64,000 nucleotides of DNA from Corynebacterium pseudotuberculosis (GCF_002155265.1 NZ_CP021251.1:1798001-1862000); one strand, 5' to 3'. Counted from the first letter of the stretch, positions 46,912 through 57,355 are shown. Notes: generated by a model from the letters alone, not told the origin. Translations and numbers: made by a program.

Positions 46912-47721
46912 ATGATTCGCAAGATCGCCCGACCGATGCTCGCTTCCGTTTATATTGCCGACGGCGCGGACACCGTTCTTAATAGTCAAGCTCACGTGGA
47001 AGGGACTCAGACCGTTCTCGGTCATCTTCGTGCAGTTCTTCCGCGAAAATACTACCGCCAGATACCAGATGACCCTAAGCTGATCACGCAGGCCGTAGGT
47101 GGCGCAAAGATTGGCGCAGGAACGTTACTTGCTTTGGGCAAATCTCCACGCCTCGCCGCAGCAACGCTTGCAACCCTAAGTGTTCCCACGATTCTTGCTC
47201 GCCACGCTTTCTGGGAAACTCAAGACCGTGAAGAAAAGACGGCTCGCAAACAAGGTTTCCTTACCAGCGTCGCTTTGCTCGGTGGGCTGGCTATCACCAG
47301 CGTGGATACAGCAGGAAAACCAAGCCTAAAGTGGCGTGCCGATAAAGCAGCGCAAAAAGCCAGTGCTCAAATCCAACAGGCACTTCCAACAAAATCCGAA
47401 ACAGATAAGCTGGCTGAGCAGGCACAAGAAACTGCATCAGCTTTTGCATCCACAGCTAAAGATTGGATTGGAGACGCCACCGATAAGGTAGCCGAATATG
47501 CCCAATCTGCCCAGGATTACGTAGAAGATAATAAGGATGACTGGCTCACAACGGCTCAAAGCAACGCAAAGCTTGCTAAGAAAAAAGCTGTAAAAGTTGC
47601 AGCTAAAGCTCAAGAACGAGCTGCAGAGGCTTATGCCCAAGCTGAAAAGTCCACTGGCCGTTCCGCTAAAAAAGCCAACAAGAAAGCGTCTCGTTTACAA
47701 GACCAGGCAGAAAAGCCTTGA
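46912..47721 (+). CDS. DoxX-family membrane protein with Ala/Lys-rich tail
   Basis: 269 residues from ATG 46912, which follows AAGGAGA; an ATG at 46894 would place the ribosome site inside the gene. Residues 1 to about 135 match the DoxX family, starting MIRKIARPMLASVYIADGAD with several hydrophobic helices (AVGGAKIGAGTLLALGKSP, AAATLATLSVPTILARHAF, SVALLGGLAI). From about 150 on, the tail is made of Ala, Lys, Glu, Gln and Asp, strongly helical and reminiscent of apolipoprotein-like or stress proteins (AEQAQETASAFASTAKDWIG). The tail is unusual for DoxX proteins. Followed by a strong terminator. Confidence 0.83.
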   Translation: MIRKIARPMLASVYIADGADTVLNSQAHVEGTQTVLGHLRAVLPRKYYRQIPDDPKLITQAVGGAKIGAGTLLALGKSPRLAAATLATLSVPTILARHAFWETQDREEKTARKQGFLTSVALLGGLAITSVDTAGKPSLKWRADKAAQKASAQIQQALPTKSETDKLAEQAQETASAFASTAKDWIGDATDKVAEYAQSAQDYVEDNKDDWLTTAQSNAKLAKKKAVKVAAKAQERAAEAYAQAEKSTGRSAKKANKKASRLQDQAEKP

Positions 47722-47777
47722 GCAAAGCAAAGAAGCGTTTCGACGGAGCTTTCTAGTTCCTGCCAAGTACGTAGACT

Positions 47778-47810
47778 ACGCCGAATCGAGATACACGATT
47801 CGGCGTTTTA
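47778..47810 (+). terminator. Terminator after the DoxX-like gene
   Basis: ACGCCGAATCG (47778-47788) and CGATTCGGCGT (47796-47806) pair exactly around a 7-base loop; TTTTAGTTTT follows. Confidence 0.9.
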
Positions 47811-47913
47811 GTTTTCCTGGGCTCCTCGCGCGTCCTTGTTTGTTTTAACGCTATGCTAGATAGCTCTTCATACTTTTAACAAAGAAAGCTCTGTCTTGTA
47901 GACAGGGCATCAG

Positions 47914-50239
47914 ATGAACTTATCGTCGAGTTTTATACACGTAATTGGGAAAGGCTGTGTATTGAAGTCTCAGCAGGGGTCAGAAAATAGTCAATCTGAT
48001 GCAATCGTCGCCGAACAGGGATATGTGGACAAGCTTTTTGGCAAACTTGATGCTGAGGTCTTGCGCGCAAATGAACGACTACGTCAGGTCATGCTCCATG
48101 TAGATCCTTCGAACCCCGATGCAGAAGCCTTAGTACGCCGAGAGACAGAATACCACTCCCTCAATCAAAAGATTGATCGTCTTAACATTGCCCAACTAGG
48201 TCTGGTCTTTGGCCGCATCGATGTTTACACAGAGTCAACTGACTTAATCGATAATCCGTTGCCAGGACAGCCCCACGTCGATCGTCGTTATATCGGCAGG
48301 ATGGGCCTAGATGATAAAGATGACGATTATCGAACACTATTACTTGATTGGCGCGCGCCCTTAGCTAGGCCTTTTTATTTAGCTACAACCGCCAACCCAG
48401 AGAATGTCTATGCACGAAGGCACATCCGCACACGTGGGCGCACAGTTATAGGAATCGATGATGAGTTTCTCTCTGGAGATCAGGCTACAGAAATAACCTC
48501 AATAACCTCCGCGAGCAGCGTTGTCAGTGAGTCTGCGCTCTACCGAGCGATGCAAGAAGCCCGGACTGGACACATGACTTCCATCGTGGAGACGATTCAG
48601 CGCGAACAAGATCAGATCATCCGCGACGAGACACGCGGAGTGATGGTTGTTGAAGGCGGTCCAGGTACCGGAAAAACTGCCGTTGCGCTCCACCGGATTG
48701 CTTACCTCTTGTACACATGGCGGGATCATCTAGCTAAATCTGGTGTACTTATCATCGGCCCCAATCGTACTTTTTTGGATTACATCTCTCGTGTGCTCCC
48801 TGAATTAGGAGAAACTGGAGTTGTTCTTTCCACTGTCGGAGATCTCTACCCAACAATTTCAGGTAATGCCTTTGAATCAATCCTGACACGGGAGGTCAAA
48901 GGTAGTGAAGAAATGGTCACCATCTTGAGCAGGACCGTGAAAAGTTATCAAATGGTTCCTCCTGATGCGCAGGAAATCATCATAGATGGCAACATCGAAC
49001 TCACAATCCCATCCCGCATTATCAAGACAGCGCGTACTCGTGCTAGGAGAACACGTAGACCTCACGATGAAGCACAACCGCTTTTCAAAGAAGCCCTAGT
49101 TGAGCAGCTCACCTCGATCCTTGCTCAGAAAATAGGTTCGGATCCTCTCGGAGGCGCGAATCTTCTCTCTGCTGCAGATCGAGCACAGCTTCACGACGAT
49201 CTCCTCGAGGATCCAAACGTCGAGAAGCTCGTGCATGACTATTGGCCGGTGCTTGAACCGGAGCAGGTACTCGCTGATCTACTCGAAGATCCGCTAGCTA
49301 TTGCACAGGCGGCTTTTGACTACGATGAGGAAACACAAGCCGCGCTCTTACGTCCACCACATAGCCCCTGGGCACCTTCCGACGCAGCGCTTCTCGACGA
49401 ACTCGCCATTCTTCTTGGAATACCAGATCCTGAAACTCAGCGCGCCGAAGAGGAAGCACAATGGCGAGCGCAAATTGAAGAGGCCCAGGACGCCTTGGAA
49501 ATTTTAATGGGCTCATCAAACACGGACTTGGACGACGAATCCGATGCCGAAATCCTCTCTGCGCACGACGTTATCGACGCAGAAACACTTGCAAAAGAGA
49601 CAGGAAGTCCGCGATGTACGCACCACGGCACAACGAGCTCAAGAAGACCACTTGTGGGCTTATGGTCACGTGATTATAGATGAAGCCCAAGAGCTCACCC
49701 CCATGGAATGGCGCATGGTTATGAGACGAAGTCCATCGAGATGGATGACACTCGTAGGAGACACCTCACAAACAGGTTCTCCTGCTGGCGTTGATTCTTG
49801 GGCAGAGACTCTCAGTCCTTTTGTAAAACATCGTTTTCGCACCCACCACCTAACGGTTAACTACCGCACTCCCCGAGAAATCATGGACGTAGCTAATCGA
49901 ATTCTCGCATGTTATTCTCCCGAGTCTGAGCCCAGTACTGCGATTAGAGAATCCGGCAACCCGGTTCAGTTTCTACCCTTAGAAACTGACTCGATTGCTA
50001 TTGCCCGTGCCTTGCGAAAGTCCGATCCAGACCGGCTCACGGCAATTATTGCTGCAGATAACGCCGTCCGCGAAGGGATTTTGGGAGTAAGCAATATTAA
50101 AGGACTTGAATTCGACCACGTCATCGTCGAGGACCCACAACGCATCGTTGGTTCCTCCCCTCAAGGGTGGCAAGACTTGTTTGTTGCTCTTACTCGTGCG
50201 ACACAGTCCTTGACCGTTATTGGAGAATTGCCTATTTAG
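47914..50239 (+). pseudogene. HelD/UvrD-like superfamily I helicase, frameshifted
   Basis: Superfamily I helicase of the HelD/HelR group, known as an RNA-polymerase-associated ATPase or as helicase IV. The first part (frame from 47914, or TTG 47962 behind GGGAAAGG) has the N-terminal arm and Walker A GGPGTGKTAVALHRIAYLL. Reading frame breaks near 49591-49600: CTT GCA AAA G, then AGA CAG GAA in the +1 frame, which continues into VIIDEAQELTPMEW (Walker B), NYRTPREIMDVANRIL (motif IV region) and GLEFDHVIVE plus LFVALTRATQSL (motifs V-VI). Joined, it is about 770 residues, normal. Few residues separate LTAIIAAD from the GLEFD motif, so a small extra deletion is possible. One base error or real mutation cannot be told apart. 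Confidence 0.82.
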
Positions 50240-50244
50240 GAAGA

Positions 50245-50287
50245 AATAAAACCCAGTACCTTATTGCAAAAGGCATTGGGTTTTATT
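50245..50287. terminator. Bidirectional terminator between the helicase and uspA
   Basis: AATAAAACCCA (50245-50255) and TGGGTTTTATT (50277-50287) pair exactly, and inner CCT/AGG extend it. A/T ends suit both directions between convergent genes. Confidence 0.85.
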
Positions 50288-50300
50288 CTTGTGCGAAAGT

Positions 50301-50741
50301 TTAGTTCACTGTGTGAACGATCATCACATCGCAATCTGATTGCCGTGCTACGTCGGCAGGCACCGAACCCAAAAGGCGACCTGTTAGTGAGTTGATACCG
50401 CGGTTGCCCACAACCAATAGTTCGGCATGAGTTTCCCGAACAATTTCCATGAGAGCTTCCACCGGAGTTCCTGGGTGAACTTTTGTCTCAACTTTAGTAA
50501 CGCCAAAGCTTTTCGCGTGCTCCGCCGCAACCTCCAGATTCTTCTGAGCAGGATCGGTGCCAAGGACGGCAACAGAGTCTTGGCGGAGCGTCTTAGATGC
50601 TTCTTCCTTACTCTGGTAGTAAGCGCCCCCAATAACAAGGGTGCTATCTAATGCCGCAGCAATCTTAGCGGCTCGCTCGACAGCAAGCATCGAAGACTTG
50701 GATCCATCAGTACCAACGACGATAGTTGAGTAATCACTCAT
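50301..50741 (-). CDS. Universal stress protein A family
   Basis: Single-domain UspA protein. Start at ATG 50741 (MSDYSTIVVGTDGSKSSMLAV) with AAAGG upstream; the frame continues to 50828. 146 residues. The ATP-binding motif is present as GNRGINSLTGRLLGSVPADV (G-2x-G-9x-G-S) and the N-terminal VGTDGSKSS matches the binding loop. UspA proteins aid survival under starvation and stress in the cytosol. It converges with the helicase gene over a shared terminator. Confidence 0.92.
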   Translation of the reverse strand: MSDYSTIVVGTDGSKSSMLAVERAAKIAAALDSTLVIGGAYYQSKEEASKTLRQDSVAVLGTDPAQKNLEVAAEHAKSFGVTKVETKVHPGTPVEALMEIVRETHAELLVVGNRGINSLTGRLLGSVPADVARQSDCDVMIVHTVN

Positions 50742-51101
50742 GAGAACCTTTCGATAGTTCATCTCGAAAATACGGCGCAAGGCGCAACCAGCAAACCTAG
50801 TTATTGGGGAGGCTGCCAAGTGGGCCAACGAGAACAGAGTTTAACAACCGGCGTTGCTCAGCTAAGCGGAGGCGTGCTGTGCTTTTGCAATCAGAAGTCA
50901 AAAACAATGATCAGGATCACGAACAATAGAAATATACACAGGGACCACTGCCATTTTGAGGTAAAAAAGTTTTTAAGTTTTTCTCACAAACATGGTCAAT
51001 TGGGACCATTCTCCAAAGAATTTTCATCACATTCCCGATATAAAGAAAGCATAAAATAGATTCTAAGTGCGAAAATAAAGAGAAATTAAACTAAGAGAAA
51101 T
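50742..51101. other. AT-rich gap between uspA and uvrB
   Basis: 360 bases without a credible gene. It should hold the uspA promoter and leader. Near the uvrB end, two AATTTCTCTT repeats occur on the minus strand (about 51068-51105) and no proper terminator hairpin was found. I see no clear binding site. Confidence 0.5.
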
Positions 51102-53201
51102 TTAAAGTCCTAATTCTCGCATACCACAAAGTTCTTTTTTCAAATCAACGATCTCATCTCTCAACCTACCCGCAAGCTCGAATTTCAATTCCCTAGCTGC
51201 CTCCCCCATTTGTGCGGTGAGTTCTGATATGAGCACCTCTAACTTATCCGCAGGCATAGCAGAGAGATCTCGTTTTTCTGCAATAGCTGCGTCAGCAGAG
51301 GCTTCCTGGGAAGCGGTCTCCCCTCGTGCTTCTTGAACCTGGTCCAAAATATCCGCGATTTTCTTTCGCAATGGCTGCGGATCAATACCATGTTCCGTGT
51401 TGTAGGCGATTTGTTTCTCACGACGTCTCTCAGTCTCATCAATCGCATATTGCATAGAGTCAGTAACTCTGTCGGCATACATGATGACTTCACCGGAGAC
51501 GTTTCTGGCGGCACGTCCAATGGTTTGAATGAGTGATTTTGTAGACCTTAAGAATCCTTCTTTGTCTGCATCAAGGATTGCTACAAGCGAAACTTCCGGT
51601 AGATCAAGCCCCTCCCTGAGGAGGTTAATGCCTACTAGAACATCATATTCGCCCAGCCTAAGCTGCCTTAAAAGCTCTACCCGCTGCAATGTATCAATAT
51701 CCGAATGGAGATACCTCACGCGAACATTATTCTCCAGAAGATAATCAGTGAGATCTTCCGCCATTTTCTTAGTCAGCGTGGTTACCAAAACACGTTCTTG
51801 CTTCTGTGTTCTTTGTCTAATCTCATGAATTAGGTCATCAATCTGCCCCTTCGTGGGACGAACATCTATCTTCGGATCAAGCAATCCAGTAGGTCGAATA
51901 ACCTGTTCTACATATTCTCCCCCAGCTGCAGCAAGCTCATAATCCCCCGGAGTAGCAGACATATACACAGTCTGTCCGACCCGTTGTTCAAATTCTTCCC
52001 ACCGCAAAGGACGATTGTCCAAAGCAGAAGGAAGTCGGAATCCAAATTCAACAAGATTACGTTTTCTCGACATGTCTCCTTCAAACATGCCACCAATCTG
52101 AGGAACGGTTACGTGAGACTCATCAATAATCGTAAGGAAGTCTGCTGGAAAATAATCAAGCAACGTAGCGGGAGCAGATCCGGCTTCTCGACCATCAAGA
52201 TGCCTTGAATAGTTCTCAATGCCTGAACAAAAACCAACCTGTTCGATCATCTCAAGGTCATACTCGGTACGCATCCGCAGTCTTTGAGCCTCAAGAAGTT
52301 TTCCTCGGTTTTCCAAGTCTGTAAGCCGATCCGCCAGCTCCTCTTTGATCCCCTCGATTGCTTTTGCCATTCGTTCCAGACCAGCAACATAATGTGTGGC
52401 TGGGAAAATGCGTACTTCTTCTACTCGTCTAATCACGTCACCGGTCAACGGGTGAATATAGTACAAAGCATCAATCTCATCCCCAAAGAACTCCACGCGC
52501 ACAGCGACTTCTTCATAAGCTGGAATAATGTCTACGGTATCTCCCTTGACTCTAAATGTGCCACGCGTAAAACCGATATCGTTTCGGTCATACTGGATAT
52601 CCACAAGGAGCCGTAGAAATCGATCACGCTCAACTTCTTCCCCGACCTTAAGCATGACTGATCTATCAAGGTATGACTGCGGAGTTCCCAAACCGTAGAT
52701 GCAGGAAACCGATGAGACTACAACGACATCCCGACGAGATAAAAGTGAACTCGTTGCACGGTGCCGCAAGCGTTCCACATCGTCGTTAATCGACGAGTCC
52801 TTTTCTATGTACGTATCAGTCTGCGCTATATAAGCCTCTGGCTGATAATAGTCGTAGTAAGAAACGAAGTATTCCACCGCGTTATTGGGGAGAAGCTGCC
52901 GCAGCTCATTAGCCAGCTGAGCAGCTAGGGTCTTATTAGGAGCCATAACGAGCGTTGGACGCTGCTGTTGTTCAATCAACCATGCCGCAGTCGCAGACTT
53001 ACCAGTACCCGTTGCCCCCAGCAATACGACGTCGCGCTCACCACGATCGAGTCTCGCATCGAGTTCTTCAATCGCAGCAGGCTGGTCGCCCGCTGGTTTA
53101 TACTCCGAGACAACATGAAATGTCCCGCTTGTACGCTCGATCTCTCCGACCGGACGAAAATCTGATACGGATAGTTCAGGATGTTCTGCAGCAACAGCCA
53201 T
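51102..53201 (-). CDS. uvrB: Excinuclease ABC subunit B
   Basis: DNA helicase-like damage verifier of nucleotide excision repair. 699 residues. The motif [15 protein letters not shown] near residues 60-75 is Walker [25 protein letters not shown] and the beta-hairpin [11 protein letters not shown] follow, then TIIDESHVT and the helicase motif [13 protein letters not shown], and the C-terminal UvrC-binding UVR segment ([20 protein letters not shown]). Complete by length. No LexA box was recognised directly upstream. Confidence 0.97.
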   Translation of the reverse strand: MAVAAEHPELSVSDFRPVGEIERTSGTFHVVSEYKPAGDQPAAIEELDARLDRGERDVVLLGATGTGKSATAAWLIEQQQRPTLVMAPNKTLAAQLANELRQLLPNNAVEYFVSYYDYYQPEAYIAQTDTYIEKDSSINDDVERLRHRATSSLLSRRDVVVVSSVSCIYGLGTPQSYLDRSVMLKVGEEVERDRFLRLLVDIQYDRNDIGFTRGTFRVKGDTVDIIPAYEEVAVRVEFFGDEIDALYYIHPLTGDVIRRVEEVRIFPATHYVAGLERMAKAIEGIKEELADRLTDLENRGKLLEAQRLRMRTEYDLEMIEQVGFCSGIENYSRHLDGREAGSAPATLLDYFPADFLTIIDESHVTVPQIGGMFEGDMSRKRNLVEFGFRLPSALDNRPLRWEEFEQRVGQTVYMSATPGDYELAAAGGEYVEQVIRPTGLLDPKIDVRPTKGQIDDLIHEIRQRTQKQERVLVTTLTKKMAEDLTDYLLENNVRVRYLHSDIDTLQRVELLRQLRLGEYDVLVGINLLREGLDLPEVSLVAILDADKEGFLRSTKSLIQTIGRAARNVSGEVIMYADRVTDSMQYAIDETERRREKQIAYNTEHGIDPQPLRKKIADILDQVQEARGETASQEASADAAIAEKRDLSAMPADKLEVLISELTAQMGEAARELKFELAGRLRDEIVDLKKELCGMRELGL

Positions 53202-53244
53202 AAAACGAGTCTACGCGGTAGCGCCATCCCAACGCCGTTATATT

Positions 53245-54483
53245 TTAAAATTCCACAGACGTATGTCCAGCGTCTAACCAGGCTTGTGGCATATATACGC
53301 ATGTTGGATCGGATGCCCTGAGGTCTCCTGTGAGCGCATATGCTGTTGAGCGTGAACCACCGCAGAGATCGTGGTACTCGCATACCGAACATTTTCCATG
53401 CCAATGATTTGGGTCACGAAGAGCCTTAAAAGCTGGCGAATGAGCATAAATATCTTTGATTGAGGTTTCTTTAACGTTGCCGCAATGCAATGGCAGAAAA
53501 CCACTCGGGTATACGTCTCCAATATGGTCAATAAAAACAAACCCAGAACCCGAGTTCACTGCCATAGGAGGCCTGGGAGTCCTTGGACGCTCTGGAGTAG
53601 CCCCTAGGAGCCTGGTGGTCTCCGCTGTGAGATAGTCATAGAGCTCTCCGCCTTTATACGGTGGCAGTTCTCCAGATTCACGCAGTTTATGTTGAATGAC
53701 CACGCGGCGATACTGCGGTGCTTCCGTGGTTTTGATGGCGATCCTATTGGAGACGTCAGCAAGCCAATATAATGCGTCTTCCCGCTCTTGCGGGTTCAAA
53801 GCGTGTAACGCAGCACCTCGCCCTGTGGGAACCAGGAAGAACACGTACCACATCTTCGCCCCCATCTCCATCACGGTTTTCAGGAGCAAAGGCGCCTCGC
53901 GAATATTATTTTTGGTCAGTGTTGAGTTAATCTGCAACCGGAAACCCGCATCAAGAATTGTCTGGGCCATTGATACGGTAGCATCGAAGGTCCCGCTAAA
54001 ACCGCGAAAAGCATCATGCGTCTGCGCAGTAGCACCATCCAATGACATTGACATTGCTTTTCCGCCGAGGTCATGGAGCCTGTGAATGCGTTCCGAGGTC
54101 AGACGCGGCGTAACCGAGGGAGACAGAGATACTGACAATCCCTGTTGCGTCCCATATTCTACGAGTTCTTCTAAATCTTCACGCTCAAAAGGGTCACCAC
54201 CTGTAAGAACTACTAATGGACGCGGTTTATCATAAGAAGCTAAGTCCTTAAGAAGCGCAAAACCTTGTTTCGTGGTGAGCTGTCCCGGATGAGGTTTATG
54301 CTGAGCATCCGCGCGACAGTGCTTGCAAACAAGTCCACAGGCTCGCGTGACCTCCCAGATTGCGATGAAGGGTTTATGGTTTATATCGCCGCGTATCCGT
54401 CGTACTGTTTTAAAAGCATCAGGTTTACCCCGTAAAGGCGAAGACTGCGATGTTGACAGCGATTTTATCGGAGACGTGACCAT
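53245..54483 (-). CDS. Radical SAM protein with SPASM domain
   Basis: Iron-sulfur enzyme of the radical SAM superfamily. 412 residues. The [4Fe-4S]/SAM motif is CGLVCKHC near residues 49-56, followed by GGDPFEREDL (the GGE-like motif). A C-terminal SPASM-type cysteine cluster lies near 365-395: CSVCEYHDLCGG then CVYMPQAW. This architecture is shared with heme-related AhbD/NirJ-like and peptide-modifying enzymes. No heme operon or clear precursor peptide is adjacent, so the substrate is open. Start ATG 54483 has AAGGGAA upstream. It lies between uvrB and coaE; a short hairpin and mini-frame precede it. Confidence 0.87.
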   Translation of the reverse strand: MVTSPIKSLSTSQSSPLRGKPDAFKTVRRIRGDINHKPFIAIWEVTRACGLVCKHCRADAQHKPHPGQLTTKQGFALLKDLASYDKPRPLVVLTGGDPFEREDLEELVEYGTQQGLSVSLSPSVTPRLTSERIHRLHDLGGKAMSMSLDGATAQTHDAFRGFSGTFDATVSMAQTILDAGFRLQINSTLTKNNIREAPLLLKTVMEMGAKMWYVFFLVPTGRGAALHALNPQEREDALYWLADVSNRIAIKTTEAPQYRRVVIQHKLRESGELPPYKGGELYDYLTAETTRLLGATPERPRTPRPPMAVNSGSGFVFIDHIGDVYPSGFLPLHCGNVKETSIKDIYAHSPAFKALRDPNHWHGKCSVCEYHDLCGGSRSTAYALTGDLRASDPTCVYMPQAWLDAGHTSVEF

Positions 54484-54509
54484 GAATGGTTCCCTTCAGC
54501 ACAATAATC

Positions 54510-54550
54510 AATCATCCTTTTAGATGATTCCAGCCACAAACTATCCTCCT
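54510..54550 (-). other. Mini-frame with strong ribosome site and hairpin before the radical SAM gene
   Basis: On the minus strand AGGAGG (54545-54550) stands 7 bases before GTG GCT GGA ATC ATC TAA (54537-54520), a five-codon frame. Its end forms the 7-base stem AATCATC/GATGATT (54510-54529). It could be a leader peptide or simply a leftover ribosome site. The real gene starts about 27 bases further on. Nothing decisive. Confidence 0.25.
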
Positions 54551-54625
54551 ATTTTTCCCGTCGTTATTCTAGGAAGGGCACCCGAAGAAAGCCAGGAAAA
54601 CAAAGTGAGAATGAACACGCCGATA

Positions 54626-55240
54626 TCACTCGCTTTTCTGTGACAACGCCTCCTGCAATAGCTTTTCCCACAACGTTTCTATTTGGGATTCGAGTTCTGC
54701 GATTGTACGGGAATTATCAAGAATAACGTCAGCTTTCTCCAGGCGCTTAGAATCGCTCATCTGGCGCGCGATTCGTTTCCGTGCGTCTTGTTCATCAATG
54801 TTGCGGAACGCAACCAAGCGTTGAAGTCGGGTCTCAACCGGAACATCAACTACTGCAACTAGGTCTACATCCCTTACAAGATCCTGCTCAAGCAAAAGCG
54901 GATGATCAAGCACTACTACTTGAGCCATCTCTTTCTGCGCTTGAACAATACAATCCGCAATCCGACGGCGGATTTCAGGATGCGTAATTTTATTCAGAAG
55001 ACGCGTGTGCGCCTCATCAGCAAATGCTCGACTCGCAAGCAAAGAACGATCGAGAATACCGTCCACTACTACGTCATCTCCAAAAGCTTTTGCCAGCTCT
55101 CCTAGAATCGGAGATCCCGGTTCCACAACCTCGCGAGCAATCTGGTCGGCGTCAATAATACGTGCGCCTTTACCCGCTAATGCCTTTGATACCGTGGACT
55201 TCCCACTCCCCATCCCCCCAGTTAATCCTAGAACTATCAT
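54626..55240 (-). CDS. coaE: Dephospho-CoA kinase
   Basis: Last step of coenzyme A synthesis: phosphorylates the 3'-hydroxyl of dephospho-CoA. 204 residues; P-loop GGMGSGKST near 8-16, then DADQIAREVVEPGSP and HPLLLEQDLV-type segments. It is free of the fused DUF domain seen in mycobacterial CoaE. In corynebacteria coaE lies beside ptsG and rpsA, as here. Preceded on its left by the radical SAM gene after 142 bases. Confidence 0.95.
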   Translation of the reverse strand: MIVLGLTGGMGSGKSTVSKALAGKGARIIDADQIAREVVEPGSPILGELAKAFGDDVVVDGILDRSLLASRAFADEAHTRLLNKITHPEIRRRIADCIVQAQKEMAQVVVLDHPLLLEQDLVRDVDLVAVVDVPVETRLQRLVAFRNIDEQDARKRIARQMSDSKRLEKADVILDNSRTIAELESQIETLWEKLLQEALSQKSE

Positions 55241-55280
55241 AGGTTAAGCCTAGCGCCGTTACGTTGCATCTCATAAGAAA

Positions 55281-55312
55281 ACCGCCCCCTCAGTCTTACC
55301 AAAGGGGGCGGT
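55281..55312 (-). terminator. Terminator after ptsG
   Basis: ACCGCCCCCT (55281-55290) and AGGGGGCGGT (55303-55312) pair exactly with a 12-base loop. On the minus strand TTTTCTT follows, and the ptsG stop is 31 bases upstream. Confidence 0.88.
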
Positions 55313-55342
55313 GAATCTCCTTGCATACAAGGAAATAACGAG

Positions 55343-57355
55343 TTAAGCCTTCGTAGTGATAACCGTGGTATCAAAATCAACATGTGCTGCGGGGGCACTG
55401 TTAACCTGATCAAATTTAACAGTATTTGTTACCAAAACCGGGGTAATCATGTTGTACCCCTTGGAGGCAATGAAGTCTTTATCAAAGCTGATAAGCTTCT
55501 GCCCTTTGGCCACATGCTGTTTCTTTTCTACGTGTACAGTGAAGCCTTCCCCGCCCAGCTGAACGGTATCAATGCCGACGTGGATCAAAAGTTCTACTCC
55601 ATTGTCCAACCGCAGCCCAACAGCATGACCAGATTTTTGCACAGTCAAAACCGTCGCATCTTCAGGCGCAACAACATCCGCTCCGGAAGGAATGATGGCA
55701 ATACCTTTACCCAGTTTCTCGGCGGAGAAGATGGGATCTGGAACCTCAGACAATGCAACAGCTTCGCCTTCAAGAGGGCTACTCAGTAAGGTAACAGCGC
55801 CGGCTTCCAGAGCCGTCTTAGTTGCCACTGCTGTTGCAACAGCTGCGCCACCGGCAGCGGGAGCCGCAGCTGGGTTAACGGCAGGCTCAGCCTCATTCTG
55901 AGCAGCAGCACGGTTAGCCGCAAGAGTTGCAAGGATTTCAGCCTTTTCTTCCTTGCCTCGATAGTCGAAGAAGATAACCAGGAAGAACGAGGTGAAGAAG
56001 GCTGCAGCGATGGCGATAGCATAGCCACCAATTGGATCCATAGCTGGGATCGTAAGCAGTGAGGTGAAGACGAAGGCAGAAGCCTTGATGTCAAAAATGC
56101 CAGCAACAACGCCACCTACAAAACAACCGGCAAGCAAGCGCGGGTAGCACTTTTTAAAGCGCAAAACCACACCATAGAGCGAAGGCTCAGAGATTCCGCC
56201 CAGAAGACCGGCCATCACACCACCCAGCGAAACCTGACGCATTTGTACGTTACGCTCCTTGATAGAAAGAACCAGTACGCCAGCGACAAGACCGAAGCAA
56301 GCAAAGTTCCATGTACCCATGGGACCCTGAATAAAGTCGTATCCCAGAGTTGCAAGGTTAGAGACCATAATTGCATTAAGAGGCCAGTGCAGACCCAACG
56401 GCACCAGGAATGGGTAAAGCAGCGGAATAATGATTGCTAGCACGAATGGCGAGAAGCCATTAACTGCATAGAGGAAGTTGGAGATAAGGTTGCCGATTCC
56501 AATACCAAATGGCCCAAGAAGGAATGCAGTCGCAGGAACCATGATTAGCAGGGAGAAGAACGGTACGAACACCATCTGAACTGCACTCGGGATAAGCTTC
56601 TTCAATCCCTTTTCCACAAAAAACAGGCCGATAGCTGCAAGCAATGGCGGGAAGACCTGGCCGGAATAGTCGTTCAAGACCAGTGGCATGCCAAAGATGT
56701 GAACGGTATCGCCGGCTTTACCCATTGCCAAGAACTCGGGAGTAAGCAAAGCAGCCGGAATAGCGGCTCCCACCCACTCATTAGCACCAAGCTTCTTTGC
56801 AGCAGTTGCGCCAATCATAACCGGCAGGAAGTAGAAGACAGAGCGCCACATTGCGTGGAGTAACTGGTAACCAGCAGGCTGCTCCTCAATGGGAGCACGG
56901 AAGTCTTGCCAACCGAAGGTATCGGCAAGAACCAGCATGGTGATAATCAGCGAAGCGCCCAGCAGGGCCCACAGGATAGGACGGAAGGTATCGGAGAGGA
57001 ACTCAAAGGAGTAGTCCACCCACGAGTACTTACCACGCACTCCACCGTATTGCTTTTTAGTAGAAGTATTTCCGCCGTCAGAATCGCCTGCAGCTTTGGA
57101 GGACATACCCGGCAAACGAACAATGTCCTGATAGTAATTAGCAACGCCGCCGCCCATTACTACCTGGAGTCCGCTGGAGCCTTGAGGAACTACACCAAGG
57201 ACATCACTATTAGAGTCCAGAGCCGTCTGGTCTGCCTTGGACTGATCATGAAGCTGGAAGCGAAGACGCGTAGCACAGTGCGTGAGCGATGCCACATTAT
57301 CCACGCCACCAACCTTGTCCAAAATGAACTCAGATGTCTGCTTTGTAGACGCCAT
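55343..57355 (-). CDS. ptsG: Glucose-specific PTS EIIBCA
   Basis: Membrane permease that imports and phosphorylates glucose. Start at ATG 57355 (MASTKQTSEFILDKVGG) behind AAAGGTAGG, 670 residues; the frame reaches 57403. EIIB is about 1-85 with the phosphoryl Cys27 in LTHCATRLRF. EIIC is about 115-465 with ten or so helices and GGISEPSLYG. An Ala/Pro linker follows, then EIIA with active His592 in VELLIHVGIDTVQLGG. This order, and location between coaE and rpsA, match C. glutamicum PtsG very closely. In C. glutamicum it is controlled by GlxR, SugR and others. Confidence 0.96.
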   Translation of the reverse strand: MASTKQTSEFILDKVGGVDNVASLTHCATRLRFQLHDQSKADQTALDSNSDVLGVVPQGSSGLQVVMGGGVANYYQDIVRLPGMSSKAAGDSDGGNTSTKKQYGGVRGKYSWVDYSFEFLSDTFRPILWALLGASLIITMLVLADTFGWQDFRAPIEEQPAGYQLLHAMWRSVFYFLPVMIGATAAKKLGANEWVGAAIPAALLTPEFLAMGKAGDTVHIFGMPLVLNDYSGQVFPPLLAAIGLFFVEKGLKKLIPSAVQMVFVPFFSLLIMVPATAFLLGPFGIGIGNLISNFLYAVNGFSPFVLAIIIPLLYPFLVPLGLHWPLNAIMVSNLATLGYDFIQGPMGTWNFACFGLVAGVLVLSIKERNVQMRQVSLGGVMAGLLGGISEPSLYGVVLRFKKCYPRLLAGCFVGGVVAGIFDIKASAFVFTSLLTIPAMDPIGGYAIAIAAAFFTSFFLVIFFDYRGKEEKAEILATLAANRAAAQNEAEPAVNPAAAPAAGGAAVATAVATKTALEAGAVTLLSSPLEGEAVALSEVPDPIFSAEKLGKGIAIIPSGADVVAPEDATVLTVQKSGHAVGLRLDNGVELLIHVGIDTVQLGGEGFTVHVEKKQHVAKGQKLISFDKDFIASKGYNMITPVLVTNTVKFDQVNSAPAAHVDFDTTVITTKA

